Assembly: GCA_963717125.1 (NCBI GenBank)
Contig: CAVQVG010000003.1
Coordinates: forward strand, 248,001-312,000
DNA: 64,000 nt
Reading direction: 5' to 3'
Source of the DNA: RYN-230 sp963717125
GTDB taxonomy: Bacteria; Actinomycetota; Actinomycetes; Streptosporangiales; Streptosporangiaceae
This document shows positions 1 to 8,628 of this stretch, one piece after another. Below the pieces are notes generated by a model. It made no database searches, had not been told where the DNA came from, and saw nothing but the letters and a program-made list of their open reading frames with translations. Made by a program: the position numbers and the translations under genes. Each line of letters opens with the position of its first letter. Positions within the stretch are counted from its first letter, which is position 1.

Positions 1-2
1 TC

Positions 3-1877
3 GGGCTCAGCCTGCGCCGGGTGCGCCCGGTGCTGCTCGGCGCCGCGCTGGTCGGCCTCGTCATCTGCCTGGACGGGGTGACCAGCTTCATCGAGCCTGC
101 CGCCCGGTTCGCCACCTCGTACCAGATAGCGGGGTACGTGCAGTACATCAGCGCGGCCGGGAAGGCCGCGCCCGACCTGGCCGCGTACTTCAGCTGGCCC
201 GGTTTCTTCGCGCTGATCTCGTTCATCCGCGGCGCCGCCGGGCTGCACGGCGTGCTGGCGCTGGTGCGGTTCTGGCCGATGTTCATCGACCTGCTCACGC
301 TGCCGCCGTTCTTCCTGCTCATGCGCAACCTGCGGATCTCCTGGCGGGCCAAGTGGCTGGCCGGGTTCCTGCTGGTGGTCGGGAACTGGGTCGGCCAGGA
401 CTACTTCTCCCCGCAGTCCCTCAACTACGTGCTCTACCTGGTGTTCCTGGCCATCCTGGTGAACTGGTTCACCGACCCGGGGCGTCGCCCCGGCGCACCG
501 GACCGGCCGGCCGGGCCGAGCCGGGTGCACCGGTTCGTCGTCGGCCGGCTGGAGCCTGGCGAGCTGGACCCGCGGTCGGCCAGCACCGGGCAGCGGGCGT
601 TCCTGCTCGCTCTGCTGCTCGGCATCTTCCTGGTGTCGGTGATGAGCCACCAGCTGACCCCGTTCTACATGACCGGCGCCTGCCTGGCCCTGGTGCTGAT
701 CCGGCGCTGCCAGCTGACCGGGCTGTGGATCCTGTGCGCGGTGCTGGTGGTGGTCTGGCTCAACTTCGCCGCGGTGGACTACTGGTCCGGTCACCTGTCC
801 AACATCTTCGGCGGGGTCGGCAACCTGGGCGGCAACCTGACCAGCAGCGTCGGCGGGCGGCTGGCCGGCAGCACCGCGACCCACCTGCTCACCCTGCACG
901 CCCGGGTCGGGGTGGCCGGCGCGATCACCGGGCTGGCCGTGCTCGGGCTGCTCCGCCGCCGGTTCCGTGGCTTCGACGACCGGGTGCTGATCGCGCTGTT
1001 CATCCTGCCCATGCTCACCGTCGGGCTGCAGAGCTACGGCGGCGAGATCGCGCTGCGCATCTACCTGTTCCTGCTCCCGCCGGCCTGCGTGCTGGCCGCC
1101 TGCTTCTTCTTCCCGAACCCGGTGGCGGACAAGGCCGGCTGGCGGCTGTTCCCGGTACTGGCGTTGTGTGCCGTGATCTTTCCGGTTTCGTTCATCCTGG
1201 TGCGCTACGGGAACGAGGCGTTCGAGCGGGTGCCGCCGGGAGAGGTCGCCGCCACCAACTGGATCTACGCGCACGACACGCACGGCGTCCGGCTGCTCTG
1301 GCTGAGCTCCTCGACCAAGATCGACGTCACCCCGGAGATGCCCTGGGCCTACCAGGACATCAACCGGGTCCTCTATGTCCCGGTGCAGGCGCCCCGGGAC
1401 CCGGCCGCCGTGACGGACGTGCTGGACACGCTGCGCAGCGAGGGACCGGGCGCGTACCTGGTGGAAACCCGCACCCAGGACACCTACCTGCAGCAGGCGG
1501 CCGGCTACCCGGCCGGCTGGGAAGACACGTTCCGGCAGCAGCTCAGCGCGGCCCACGGGGTCAAAGTGGTGTTCGCCAACGACGACTCGGTGATCTACAC
1601 CCTGCGCTGGCCGCACGAGGCCAAGCCCTATCCACTGCCACCCAACGGATCCGGCCACGCCAGCTACCCCGCATTGCTGGGCGCGGCCGAACTGCTCGCC
1701 GTGCTGGCCACCATCGTGGTGCTGGCGGCACGCGAGTTCGCCCGGATCGGCGGCCCGGCCGCCCGCCAACTGATCCGCCCACTCACCCTGGCCTCGTACC
1801 CCCTGTTGTTCCTGACGCTAGCCATCGTGGTGGTGCGCTTCGCGCTGCTGCCATCGATTCACGGGGGGTTGCTGTGA
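3..1877 (+). CDS. Polytopic membrane protein, glycosyltransferase-like (5' end outside window)
   Basis: The frame is open to the first base of the window, so the true start is probably upstream; at least 618 residues are present. The protein has many hydrophobic segments: one at the start, several between residues 70 and 380, and one or two at the C-terminus. A soluble stretch of about 170 residues (about 400-560) probably lies outside the membrane. This layout resembles GT-C type or O-antigen-polymerase-like envelope proteins, but I see no diagnostic motif. Its stop overlaps the GTG start of the ATP-grasp gene, so the two are translationally coupled in an envelope or glycan gene run. Exact function is not recognised. 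Confidence 0.7.
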   Translation, partial: GLSLRRVRPVLLGAALVGLVICLDGVTSFIEPAARFATSYQIAGYVQYISAAGKAAPDLAAYFSWPGFFALISFIRGAAGLHGVLALVRFWPMFIDLLTLPPFFLLMRNLRISWRAKWLAGFLLVVGNWVGQDYFSPQSLNYVLYLVFLAILVNWFTDPGRRPGAPDRPAGPSRVHRFVVGRLEPGELDPRSASTGQRAFLLALLLGIFLVSVMSHQLTPFYMTGACLALVLIRRCQLTGLWILCAVLVVVWLNFAAVDYWSGHLSNIFGGVGNLGGNLTSSVGGRLAGSTATHLLTLHARVGVAGAITGLAVLGLLRRRFRGFDDRVLIALFILPMLTVGLQSYGGEIALRIYLFLLPPACVLAACFFFPNPVADKAGWRLFPVLALCAVIFPVSFILVRYGNEAFERVPPGEVAATNWIYAHDTHGVRLLWLSSSTKIDVTPEMPWAYQDINRVLYVPVQAPRDPAAVTDVLDTLRSEGPGAYLVETRTQDTYLQQAAGYPAGWEDTFRQQLSAAHGVKVVFANDDSVIYTLRWPHEAKPYPLPPNGSGHASYPALLGAAELLAVLATIVVLAAREFARIGGPAARQLIRPLTLASYPLLFLTLAIVVVRFALLPSIHGGLL

Positions 1878-3112
1878 GTACTGTGAAGCAGACCAGGGAG
1901 GTTCCGGCACTGATCGTGAAGATCGGCCACTATCCGCTGCACTCCGGCGGGGTCGGTGCGATCCGCACGCTCGGCCGGCTCGGCGTGCCGGTGTACGCGA
2001 CGACCGAGGACCGGTTCACCCCGGCCGCGCTGTCCCGGTACTGCACCGGCACGTTCCGCTGGCGGACGACCGGTCACGAGGACCCGGCCGACCTGGCCGG
2101 CGGGCTGGCCGAGATCGGGCGGCGGATCGGCCGACCCGCCGTGGCCGTGCCGGTGGACGACGAGGCCGCGGTGCTGCTGGCCGAGCACGCCGACGAGCTG
2201 TCCCGGTATTTCCTGTTCCCGCGGCTAGCCGACCCGGGGCTGGTCCGCAAGCTGGCCAGCAAGCACGAGATGTCCGCGCTGGGCCAGGAGCACGGGTTCC
2301 CGGTGCCCGGCTGGGCGTTCGCGTCCGACGCCGCGCAGGTAGCGGAGTTCGCCGCCACCGCGACGTTCCCGGTCGTGGTCAAGAACGCCACGCCCTGGCT
2401 GCGCCGCCGGGCGCCCGCCGTCGCGGGCACCACCGTGGTCGGCTCGGCCGCGGAGCTGATCGAACTGGCCTCGTCCACCCGGGAGGCGCCGGCCCTGCTG
2501 CTGCAGGAGTACATCCCGCACGAGGTGGCCGAGGACTGGATCGTGCACCTGTACTGCGACGCCGACAGTAACTGCCTGGCGTTGTTCACCGGGGTGAAGA
2601 CCGGGTCGTGGCCGCCCAATACCGGCGCCACCGCGTCCGGCATCGCGGTGCCCAACCCGGCCCTGGCGAACCAGGTCGAGCGGTTCTGCAAGGCGGTCGG
2701 CTTCCACGGCGTGGCCGATCTCGACGTCCGGTTCGACCGTCGCGACCGGCAGTACAAGCTGGTCGATTTCAACCCGCGGATGGGCAACCAGTTCCGGCTG
2801 TTCGAGACGCCCGGCGGCCTGGACGTCGTCCGCGCTCAGTACCTCGATCTCACCGGCGAGCCGGTGCCGCCCGGCGACCAGATCAACAGCCGCCGGATCG
2901 TGGTCGAGCACATCCATCCGCTATCCCGGCTGGGCGAGCGCGACAGTGGCTACCGCACACCGTCCGCGCCCGCCCGGCCCACCGAAACAGAACTCGCCTG
3001 GCTGGCGCGTGACGACCCGTTGCCCTTCATCGCCATGGTGCCGAGGTTTGCCACACCCGCTATGTCCTATCTCACCAGTCGCGTGATCCCGCGACGACGC
3101 AAGCACACCTGA
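1874..3112 (+). CDS. ATP-grasp carboxylate-amine ligase-like protein
   Basis: The 412-residue protein starts at a GTG overlapping the previous stop (GTGA). It has ATP-grasp architecture: an N-terminal Rossmann-like part beginning with a GGVGAIRTLG-type stretch, a lysine-containing strand (FPVVVKN, near residue 170), the LLLQEYIPH strand, and the metal-binding end D-x-R-F ... LVDFNPRMGNQF near residues 275-300. Members of this group join a carboxylate to an amine through an acyl phosphate (D-aspartate ligase-like proteins, for example). The substrate cannot be read from sequence. The neighbouring flavin oxidoreductase and acyltransferase suggest a shared pathway making a small molecule or modifying an envelope polymer. 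Confidence 0.75.
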   Translation: MSTVKQTREVPALIVKIGHYPLHSGGVGAIRTLGRLGVPVYATTEDRFTPAALSRYCTGTFRWRTTGHEDPADLAGGLAEIGRRIGRPAVAVPVDDEAAVLLAEHADELSRYFLFPRLADPGLVRKLASKHEMSALGQEHGFPVPGWAFASDAAQVAEFAATATFPVVVKNATPWLRRRAPAVAGTTVVGSAAELIELASSTREAPALLLQEYIPHEVAEDWIVHLYCDADSNCLALFTGVKTGSWPPNTGATASGIAVPNPALANQVERFCKAVGFHGVADLDVRFDRRDRQYKLVDFNPRMGNQFRLFETPGGLDVVRAQYLDLTGEPVPPGDQINSRRIVVEHIHPLSRLGERDSGYRTPSAPARPTETELAWLARDDPLPFIAMVPRFATPAMSYLTSRVIPRRRKHT

Positions 3113-3128
3113 CAAGGACGGAAACGCC

Positions 3129-4346
3129 ATGACCACGAACACTCCTGCTGTCGTCATCGGGGCTGGGCCGTACGGGCTGTCAGTCGCCGCTCACCTCAGC
3201 GCCCGGGGCAGCCAGCCACGGGTGTTCGGCGAGGTGATGTCGAGCTGGCGCAGCCACATGCCCGCGGGCATGTGCCTCAAGTCCACGCCGGACGCGTCCA
3301 GCCTGAGCGCGGCCAAACCGGGTTACCGGCTGGCCGACTACTGCACCAGCGTGGGCATCCGCCCGCTGCGGGACGAAAACGACGACATCATCCCGGTCGA
3401 GCTGTTCAGCCGTTACGGGCAGTGGTTCGCCGAGCAGCTCGTCCCGCAGGTCGAGCAGGCGGTGGTGACGCGTGTGGAACGGGCCGGCCGCGGCTTCGTG
3501 GTCAGCCTGGACACCGGCGAGGAGATCCTCACCCCCACCGTGGTGGTGGCGACCGGAGTCAGCCACGTCAACTACGTGCCCGACCAGCTGGCCGCGCTCG
3601 CGCCGGGCGGGCAGCCAGCGCCGGACGCCGCGGTCTCGCACACCTCGCAGCACCGCAGCCTGACCGCGTTCCGCGACCGCCGGGTGGCGGTCATCGGCGC
3701 CGGGCAGTCCGCGCTGGAAAGCGCCGCGCTGCTGCACGAGGCCGGGGCCGACGTGACCGTGCTGGTCCGGCGGACGGCCCGGTTCGGCACCCCGCCCACG
3801 CACCCGGCCGGACTGGCCGGGATGCTGCCGCAGCCACACTCCCCGCTGGGGCCGACCTGGCGGATCTACCCGTTCAGCCACGCCCCGGGGTACTTCCACT
3901 ACCTGCCCGAGCAGACCCGGCTCAAGCTGGTGCGCCGGGTGCTCGGCCCGCTGGGCGCCTGGTGGCTGCGCGACCGGGTGGAGGGCGTGCTGCCGGTGCT
4001 GAACCAGCATGCGGTGCGGCAGGCTTCCGTGGACTCCGGCGGCGTGCTGCTGTCCACCACCTGCTCCGACGGGCAGCATGCCGAGCTGCGGGTGGACCAC
4101 GTCATGGCGGCCACCGGCTACCGGATTGACTTGGCCAAGCTGGGCTTCCTGGAGACCGGCCTGCGGCAGCGGATCCGGCTCACCGGCACGTTCCCGGAGC
4201 TGTCCCGGTCCTTCGAATCGTCGCAGCCCGGCCTGTACTTCGTCGGGCTGTCCGCGGCCGCCACGTTCGGCCCGGTCATGCGCTTCGTCTGCGGCGCCGG
4301 GTTCGCCGCGCACCGGGTGGCCGCGGCGGCCGCCCCGGCTGGGTAG
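3129..4346 (+). CDS. FAD/NAD(P)-dependent oxidoreductase (flavin monooxygenase-like)
   Basis: The 405-residue protein starts at ATG 3129 behind an AAGGACGG-type ribosome site. It has two dinucleotide-binding motifs: VIGAGPYGLSVAAHL at the N-terminus (FAD) and VIGAGQSALESAALL near residue 190 (NAD(P)H). A late ATGYR motif near residue 330 is typical of flavin-containing monooxygenases and lysine/ornithine N-hydroxylase-like enzymes. It probably hydroxylates or oxidises a small substrate. It sits 16 bases after the ATP-grasp gene and 13 bases before the acyltransferase, so one transcript is likely. Confidence 0.8.
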   Translation: MTTNTPAVVIGAGPYGLSVAAHLSARGSQPRVFGEVMSSWRSHMPAGMCLKSTPDASSLSAAKPGYRLADYCTSVGIRPLRDENDDIIPVELFSRYGQWFAEQLVPQVEQAVVTRVERAGRGFVVSLDTGEEILTPTVVVATGVSHVNYVPDQLAALAPGGQPAPDAAVSHTSQHRSLTAFRDRRVAVIGAGQSALESAALLHEAGADVTVLVRRTARFGTPPTHPAGLAGMLPQPHSPLGPTWRIYPFSHAPGYFHYLPEQTRLKLVRRVLGPLGAWWLRDRVEGVLPVLNQHAVRQASVDSGGVLLSTTCSDGQHAELRVDHVMAATGYRIDLAKLGFLETGLRQRIRLTGTFPELSRSFESSQPGLYFVGLSAAATFGPVMRFVCGAGFAAHRVAAAAAPAG

Positions 4347-4359
4347 GCGGGACCGGCCT

Positions 4360-5511
4360 ATGCGTATCTCCGTCATCCACCCCAGTGAGCTGGGGCCAGC
4401 CGAGGTCACCGCGTGGCAGGACATGCAGCTCCGCTCGCCCGGGCTGCGGAATCCGTTCCTCAGCCCAGAGTTCACCCAGGCGGTCGGGCGGCACCGGGCG
4501 CAGGCCCGGGTCGCGGTGCTGACCGAGGCGGGCCGCGTCACCGGGTTCCTCCCGTTCGAGACGCACAAGTTCGGCATGGGGCTGCCGATCGGCGCCGGGC
4601 TGACCGACTGCCAGGGCCTGGTGCACGTGCCGGGCTTCGGGTACGACCCACGGGACCTGCTCCGCGGCTGCGGCCTGTCGGTGTTCGCCTTCGATCACCT
4701 GGCCGGCGAGCAACTGCCGTTCCGCCCTTACCTGGCGGCCACCGCGCCGTCGCCGGTCATCGACCTGGCCGACGGGTGGGCCGCGTATCAGACCAAGCTC
4801 AAGGTGCGGTCAGCTTCGTTCCTCCGCTCGGTGGCGCGCAAGGCCCGCAAGCTGGAGCGTGAGGTCGGCCCGGTCCGGCTGGTCACCGAGTCCAGCGACC
4901 GGGCCGCGCTGCGATCGCTGATGGCCTGGAAGTCGGACCAGTACCGGCGCACCGGGCGGAGCGACCGGTTCGCCCAGCCGTGGATCGTCGGCCTCATCGA
5001 CGATCTCTTCGAGACCCAGGGCGACCACTTCAGCGGGCTGTTCTCGGTGCTCTACGCGGGCGACGCGCCGGTCGCCGCGCACCTGGGCGTCCGCTCCGGG
5101 CCGGTGGTGGCGCACTGGTTCCCGGCCTACGACACGGATTTCGGGCCGTACTCGCCGGGCCTCATCGAGCATGTCCGCATGGTGGAGGCGGCCGCCTCCA
5201 TCGGCGTCGAGCGCATCGACCTGGGCAAGGGAGCCAAGCGGTACAAGGAAGAGCTGAAGAGCAGCGACATCTATGTCGGCGAGGGCGCGGTGACCACCCG
5301 GTCGCCGCTGGGCCAGCTGCACCGGGCGCACATCGCCCCGGCCCAGTGGACGGCGCGCACCATCCGGGCCCACCCACGCCTCTACGAGCCCGCCGATCAC
5401 CTGCTGAAACGGTACGGTGCGGTGCATGCCGCGGTGTCCCGCCGGGTGCGCCGGGCGCCGGGCGGCCAGGCCGCCAGGCCGCCGGGCGGTCAGCTCCCGG
5501 GGGAGAAATGA
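4360..5511 (+). CDS. GNAT-fold acyltransferase, FemAB/CelD (BcsL)-like
   Basis: The 383-residue protein starts at ATG 4360 and has no signal peptide. The central part (residues 150-330) looks like a FemAB/CelD acetyltransferase_6 domain: a basic helix with a run of Arg/Lys, then FSVLYAGDAPVAAHLG, then ERIDLGKGAKRYKEELK, which matches the family's late conserved D-G-G/KG...YK pattern. Such enzymes transfer acyl or aminoacyl groups onto polysaccharides or small molecules. The C-terminal 50 residues are basic and proline-rich. The gene ends inside the 3' end of the convergent beta-helix gene (22-base overlap). Confidence 0.7.
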   Translation: MRISVIHPSELGPAEVTAWQDMQLRSPGLRNPFLSPEFTQAVGRHRAQARVAVLTEAGRVTGFLPFETHKFGMGLPIGAGLTDCQGLVHVPGFGYDPRDLLRGCGLSVFAFDHLAGEQLPFRPYLAATAPSPVIDLADGWAAYQTKLKVRSASFLRSVARKARKLEREVGPVRLVTESSDRAALRSLMAWKSDQYRRTGRSDRFAQPWIVGLIDDLFETQGDHFSGLFSVLYAGDAPVAAHLGVRSGPVVAHWFPAYDTDFGPYSPGLIEHVRMVEAAASIGVERIDLGKGAKRYKEELKSSDIYVGEGAVTTRSPLGQLHRAHIAPAQWTARTIRAHPRLYEPADHLLKRYGAVHAAVSRRVRRAPGGQAARPPGGQLPGEK

Positions 5512-6656
5512 ACGGCGCCGAAATGCCGCGCCGTGGTGCCAACCTGGGTGATGACGTTGCCGGCCGCCGCGACGGTCAGCTGGCCGGACCCGGCACTGAA
5601 GGAAAGGGCGACGTCACGTGGGCCCGCGCCACGGATCGCGTTCCCGGTGATCGCGACGTTGCCGGTCCGGCCGTTGACCGACGTGAGGCCGATGTAGATG
5701 TGCGTGGCATCGCCGGTTTCGCCGAGGTCATTGAAGATCCGGTTGCCGTAGATAGTGGATCCGTTCCCACTCTGGACGGTGCCCGCTATGCCGTACCACT
5801 GGCCAGCCGTCCGCTCGCTGGCGAAGTCCTCGATGTAGTTGGCGGATATGGTCGTGCCATACAGGCGGTTCGCCATGATCCCGTCAGACTTGTCGTTGTA
5901 GAGATGGTTACCGGATATGTTCCAGCCGGCCGCGTTATCCATCAGGACAGCGTCGCCACCGGAGTCGGCGATCCGGTTATCCAGCAGATAACCGTCGGTC
6001 ACGGAGTTACCGTGGTCGATGACCCGGAAGCCGCTGGCGCCGCTGCCGGCGATGAAGTTATCCGCGAACCGGCTGTTCACGCTGGTATTGCCAATAGTCG
6101 CGCCGTTCGGTGTCTGGCTGGTGTCCACGATCCCGGAGCCGCCGCAGTTGCTCACGTCTACTTGCTGGACGTCGGTCTGCCAGTTCAGGATGATGATCCC
6201 GTCGGTATTGCCATGGCCGGAACAGGCCACGGTCAGCTGCTGGATAGCCAGCGGGGACCCGGTGGTCGCGGAATTATCCACATAGGCGGACGAGGCCAGC
6301 ACGTAGGGCATCGCGGCGTCCTGCCGGAGCACCGTGCCGGTGCGGCTGGACCCGGTGTAAGTGCGGTTGGGCAGCAGCACGATGCCACGGTCGAGCAGGC
6401 AGGTGCCGCCGATCTGGATCACCGAGCCGGCCGGGCTGGCATCGATGGCGTGCTGCAGCGCGGTGGCGTCGGCCGGCGTATCACCGCAGTTCACCTGCGT
6501 CACATAGGCTTTACTGGTGACGCTGGGCGGATGCCGGGCCGGACTGGTGGGCTGGGCCGGTGCCGTCGGCGAGTCGCGGCCGGAGCCCGGCACACTGCAG
6601 CCGGCCGCCGCCACGCACCCGACGACGAGCATCGCGGTGACCAGTCGTGCTCTCAC
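5490..6656 (-). CDS. Secreted right-handed beta-helix lipoprotein
   Basis: The 388-residue protein has a lipoprotein signal: short basic start, hydrophobic core, lipobox VAAAGC (Cys 20). A Pro/Thr/Ser linker follows. From about residue 55 onward there are Asn/Gly-rich short strands (TIGNTSVNSRF, ISGNHLYND, IYGNRIFND, AITGNAIRGAG) typical of parallel beta-helix (PbH1) repeats of pectate-lyase or alginate-epimerase-like folds. It is likely an extracytoplasmic polysaccharide-binding or -modifying protein. Its coding sequence has visibly more A/T than its neighbours, as does the methyltransferase next door, which may reflect acquisition. It is convergent with the acyltransferase and divergent from the methyltransferase. 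Confidence 0.75.
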   Translation of the reverse strand: MRARLVTAMLVVGCVAAAGCSVPGSGRDSPTAPAQPTSPARHPPSVTSKAYVTQVNCGDTPADATALQHAIDASPAGSVIQIGGTCLLDRGIVLLPNRTYTGSSRTGTVLRQDAAMPYVLASSAYVDNSATTGSPLAIQQLTVACSGHGNTDGIIILNWQTDVQQVDVSNCGGSGIVDTSQTPNGATIGNTSVNSRFADNFIAGSGASGFRVIDHGNSVTDGYLLDNRIADSGGDAVLMDNAAGWNISGNHLYNDKSDGIMANRLYGTTISANYIEDFASERTAGQWYGIAGTVQSGNGSTIYGNRIFNDLGETGDATHIYIGLTSVNGRTGNVAITGNAIRGAGPRDVALSFSAGSGQLTVAAAGNVITQVGTTARHFGAVHFSPGS

Positions 6657-6802
6657 GAGTTACTCTCTCCCGCCGGCCCGGGATTGCGCGGGCTGGCCGC
6701 CACGAGCCCAGCCAGGCTGCTTTGCGGCTGGCTGGCCACAACCGCATGCGGACCGCATATTACCCGGCTGGCAGTACCAGTGACCGGGTTCGGGGGTACA
6801 TA

Positions 6803-7579
6803 ATGAATTCTACGCGGAATCTGGCTCGTTCGAGCCTGGCCTACAAGATGGCTTTCGCTGCCCGTCATCCCAACCAGATAACGCCGTACATCCGCCGGGT
6901 GTGCGTAGACGCGTGGCTGCGGGCAAGGGCCGACGATCACGTCAGCTACTACCGCCAGATAATGAAGTACAAGGCCAGCGCGCACGGTGTCGAGGTGGCG
7001 GTGGGCAGCCGGAGCCATGAGCAATGGCTCGAGTTCGGCCAGATGCAGTTCGACTATCTCGTCAGGCACGGCCTCCGGCCCGCGGACCGGGTCCTGGAGA
7101 TCGGCTGCGGTAATCTCCGGGCCGGCCGCCTGCTCATCGACTACCTGGACACCGGGAACTACTACGGTATCGACATCTCCTCGGACATCCTGATATCAGC
7201 GGAGCGCGTGCTCACCGAGGCTGGGCTGCAGGACAAGCTGCCCCGGCTCGCGCTGACCGGGGATCTGACCTTTGACTTCCTGCCCGCCGGCTACTTCACG
7301 GTCGTACACGCGAACAGCGTTTTCACGCACTGCCCAATCGAGATCATCGAGGAATGCCTGGCCAATATTGGCCGCATAATGACACCTGACGGCTTCTTCG
7401 ATTTCACCTTCTATGCGCACGACGACCGGGACTACCAGGTGCACAAGGAAGACTTTTACTACCGGCCCGAGACGCTCTTCGCGCTGGCCGAGCAGCATGG
7501 GCTGCGCACCCGCCTGCTCGACGACTGGTATGACCTGTGGGATCACCAGCCGAAGATCCGGGTGACCCGGGCGACGTGA
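6803..7579 (+). CDS. Class I SAM-dependent methyltransferase
   Basis: The 258-residue protein is called from ATG 6803, after a GGGGGTACATA stretch. A longer reading from GTG 6647 would add residues antisense to the neighbouring lipoprotein's start and is less likely. The SAM motif I is VLEIGCGNLRAG near residue 97, followed by an acidic strand (YYGIDIS) and a motif like VVHANSVFTHC. The N-terminal 75 residues are predicted helical and basic. The substrate is unknown; the context suggests methylation of a glycan or small molecule. The gene has lower GC than most of the window. Confidence 0.8.
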   Translation: MNSTRNLARSSLAYKMAFAARHPNQITPYIRRVCVDAWLRARADDHVSYYRQIMKYKASAHGVEVAVGSRSHEQWLEFGQMQFDYLVRHGLRPADRVLEIGCGNLRAGRLLIDYLDTGNYYGIDISSDILISAERVLTEAGLQDKLPRLALTGDLTFDFLPAGYFTVVHANSVFTHCPIEIIEECLANIGRIMTPDGFFDFTFYAHDDRDYQVHKEDFYYRPETLFALAEQHGLRTRLLDDWYDLWDHQPKIRVTRAT

Positions 7580-7617
7580 GACGGAACAGGCCGTTACGGA
7601 ACAAGATGGGGGACAGC

Positions 7618-8556
7618 ATGCGGATTGTGGTGACGGGTGGGGCGGGGTTCATCGGATCCCATCTCACGGATGCGTTCCTGGCCAGGGGCGACGAGGTGAC
7701 GGTGGTCGATGACCTCTCCGCCGGGCGGCCGGCCCGGCTGGACGAACGGGTCACCGTGCACAAGGCCAGCATCGTGGATGCGGCGGCGCTGCGGGCGGTC
7801 ATGTCCCGGGCCCAGCCGGACCTGATCTGCCACCTGGCCGCGCAGATCGACGTCCGGGCCTCGGTGACCGGACCCGCGCACGACGCGCAGGTCAACGTCG
7901 TCGGCACGGTCAACGTGCTGGAAGCGGCCCGGGACGTGGGGGCGCGGGTGATGTTCGCGTCCTCGGGCGGCGCGCTGTACGGGCGCGACGCTCCGGTCCC
8001 CTCGGGGGAGGACGTGCCGCCGCTGCCCGAGTCGCCCTACGGCATCGCCAAGTACTGCGCCGAGCAGTACATCGGCCTGTACAACCGGCTGCACGGCACC
8101 CGGCACTCGGTGCTCCGGCTGGCCAACGTGTACGGCCCGCGGCAGGACCCGGGCGGCGACGCCGGGGTGATCCCCATCTTCTGCGCGGCCGCCCGGGCCG
8201 GGCACGACCCGTCCGTCTACGGGGACGGCTCCCAGACCCGCGACTACGTGTACGTCGGGGATGTGGTGCGGGCGTTCCTGGCCGCGGCCGGCACCGGGCA
8301 GCCGGGCAACTGGAACATCGGCACCGGGGTGGAGACCAGCGTGCTGGACCTGGTCCAGATCATCGCCGGGGCGTCCGGCCGCCCGCTCCGCCCGCAACTG
8401 CGCCCGGCCCGGCCCGGTGAGCTGCAGCGCAGCGTGCTCGCGGTGGGACTGGCCGAGCGGGACCTGAGCTGGCGGGCGGCGACCGGGCTGGCCGGCGGCA
8501 TCGGCGCGGTCTACCGCTGGATCAAGGCCGGCGCCGACGACCGCGCCCCCTGCTGA
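7618..8556 (+). CDS. NAD-dependent sugar-nucleotide epimerase/dehydratase (GalE-like SDR)
   Basis: The 312-residue extended short-chain dehydrogenase has VTGGAGFIGSH at the N-terminus (NAD binding), a Ser-rich strand (MFASSGGALYG) and the catalytic YGIAKYCAEQ (Y-x-x-x-K) near residue 142. The late RDYVYVGDVVRAF motif is typical of UDP-glucose 4-epimerase-like enzymes. I chose ATG 7618, which has GGGGGAC just upstream; an in-frame ATG at 7606 is the alternative. It follows the methyltransferase by 38 bases. It probably supplies a nucleotide sugar for the envelope glycan genes upstream. Confidence 0.85.
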   Translation: MRIVVTGGAGFIGSHLTDAFLARGDEVTVVDDLSAGRPARLDERVTVHKASIVDAAALRAVMSRAQPDLICHLAAQIDVRASVTGPAHDAQVNVVGTVNVLEAARDVGARVMFASSGGALYGRDAPVPSGEDVPPLPESPYGIAKYCAEQYIGLYNRLHGTRHSVLRLANVYGPRQDPGGDAGVIPIFCAAARAGHDPSVYGDGSQTRDYVYVGDVVRAFLAAAGTGQPGNWNIGTGVETSVLDLVQIIAGASGRPLRPQLRPARPGELQRSVLAVGLAERDLSWRAATGLAGGIGAVYRWIKAGADDRAPC

Positions 8557-8628
8557 CGCATCAGTGCGGTGCATCGTGCCCCGCCGGTGCGGCACAATGA
8601 ACCGCGCTGATTCGGACAGGAGAACTCG

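Noticed and set aside
353..1873. Upstream in-frame extension of the ATP-grasp gene by about 500 codons
   Set aside because: The extension is antisense-like Arg/Pro/Gly sequence overlapping the membrane protein; the family N-terminus begins right after GTG 1874.
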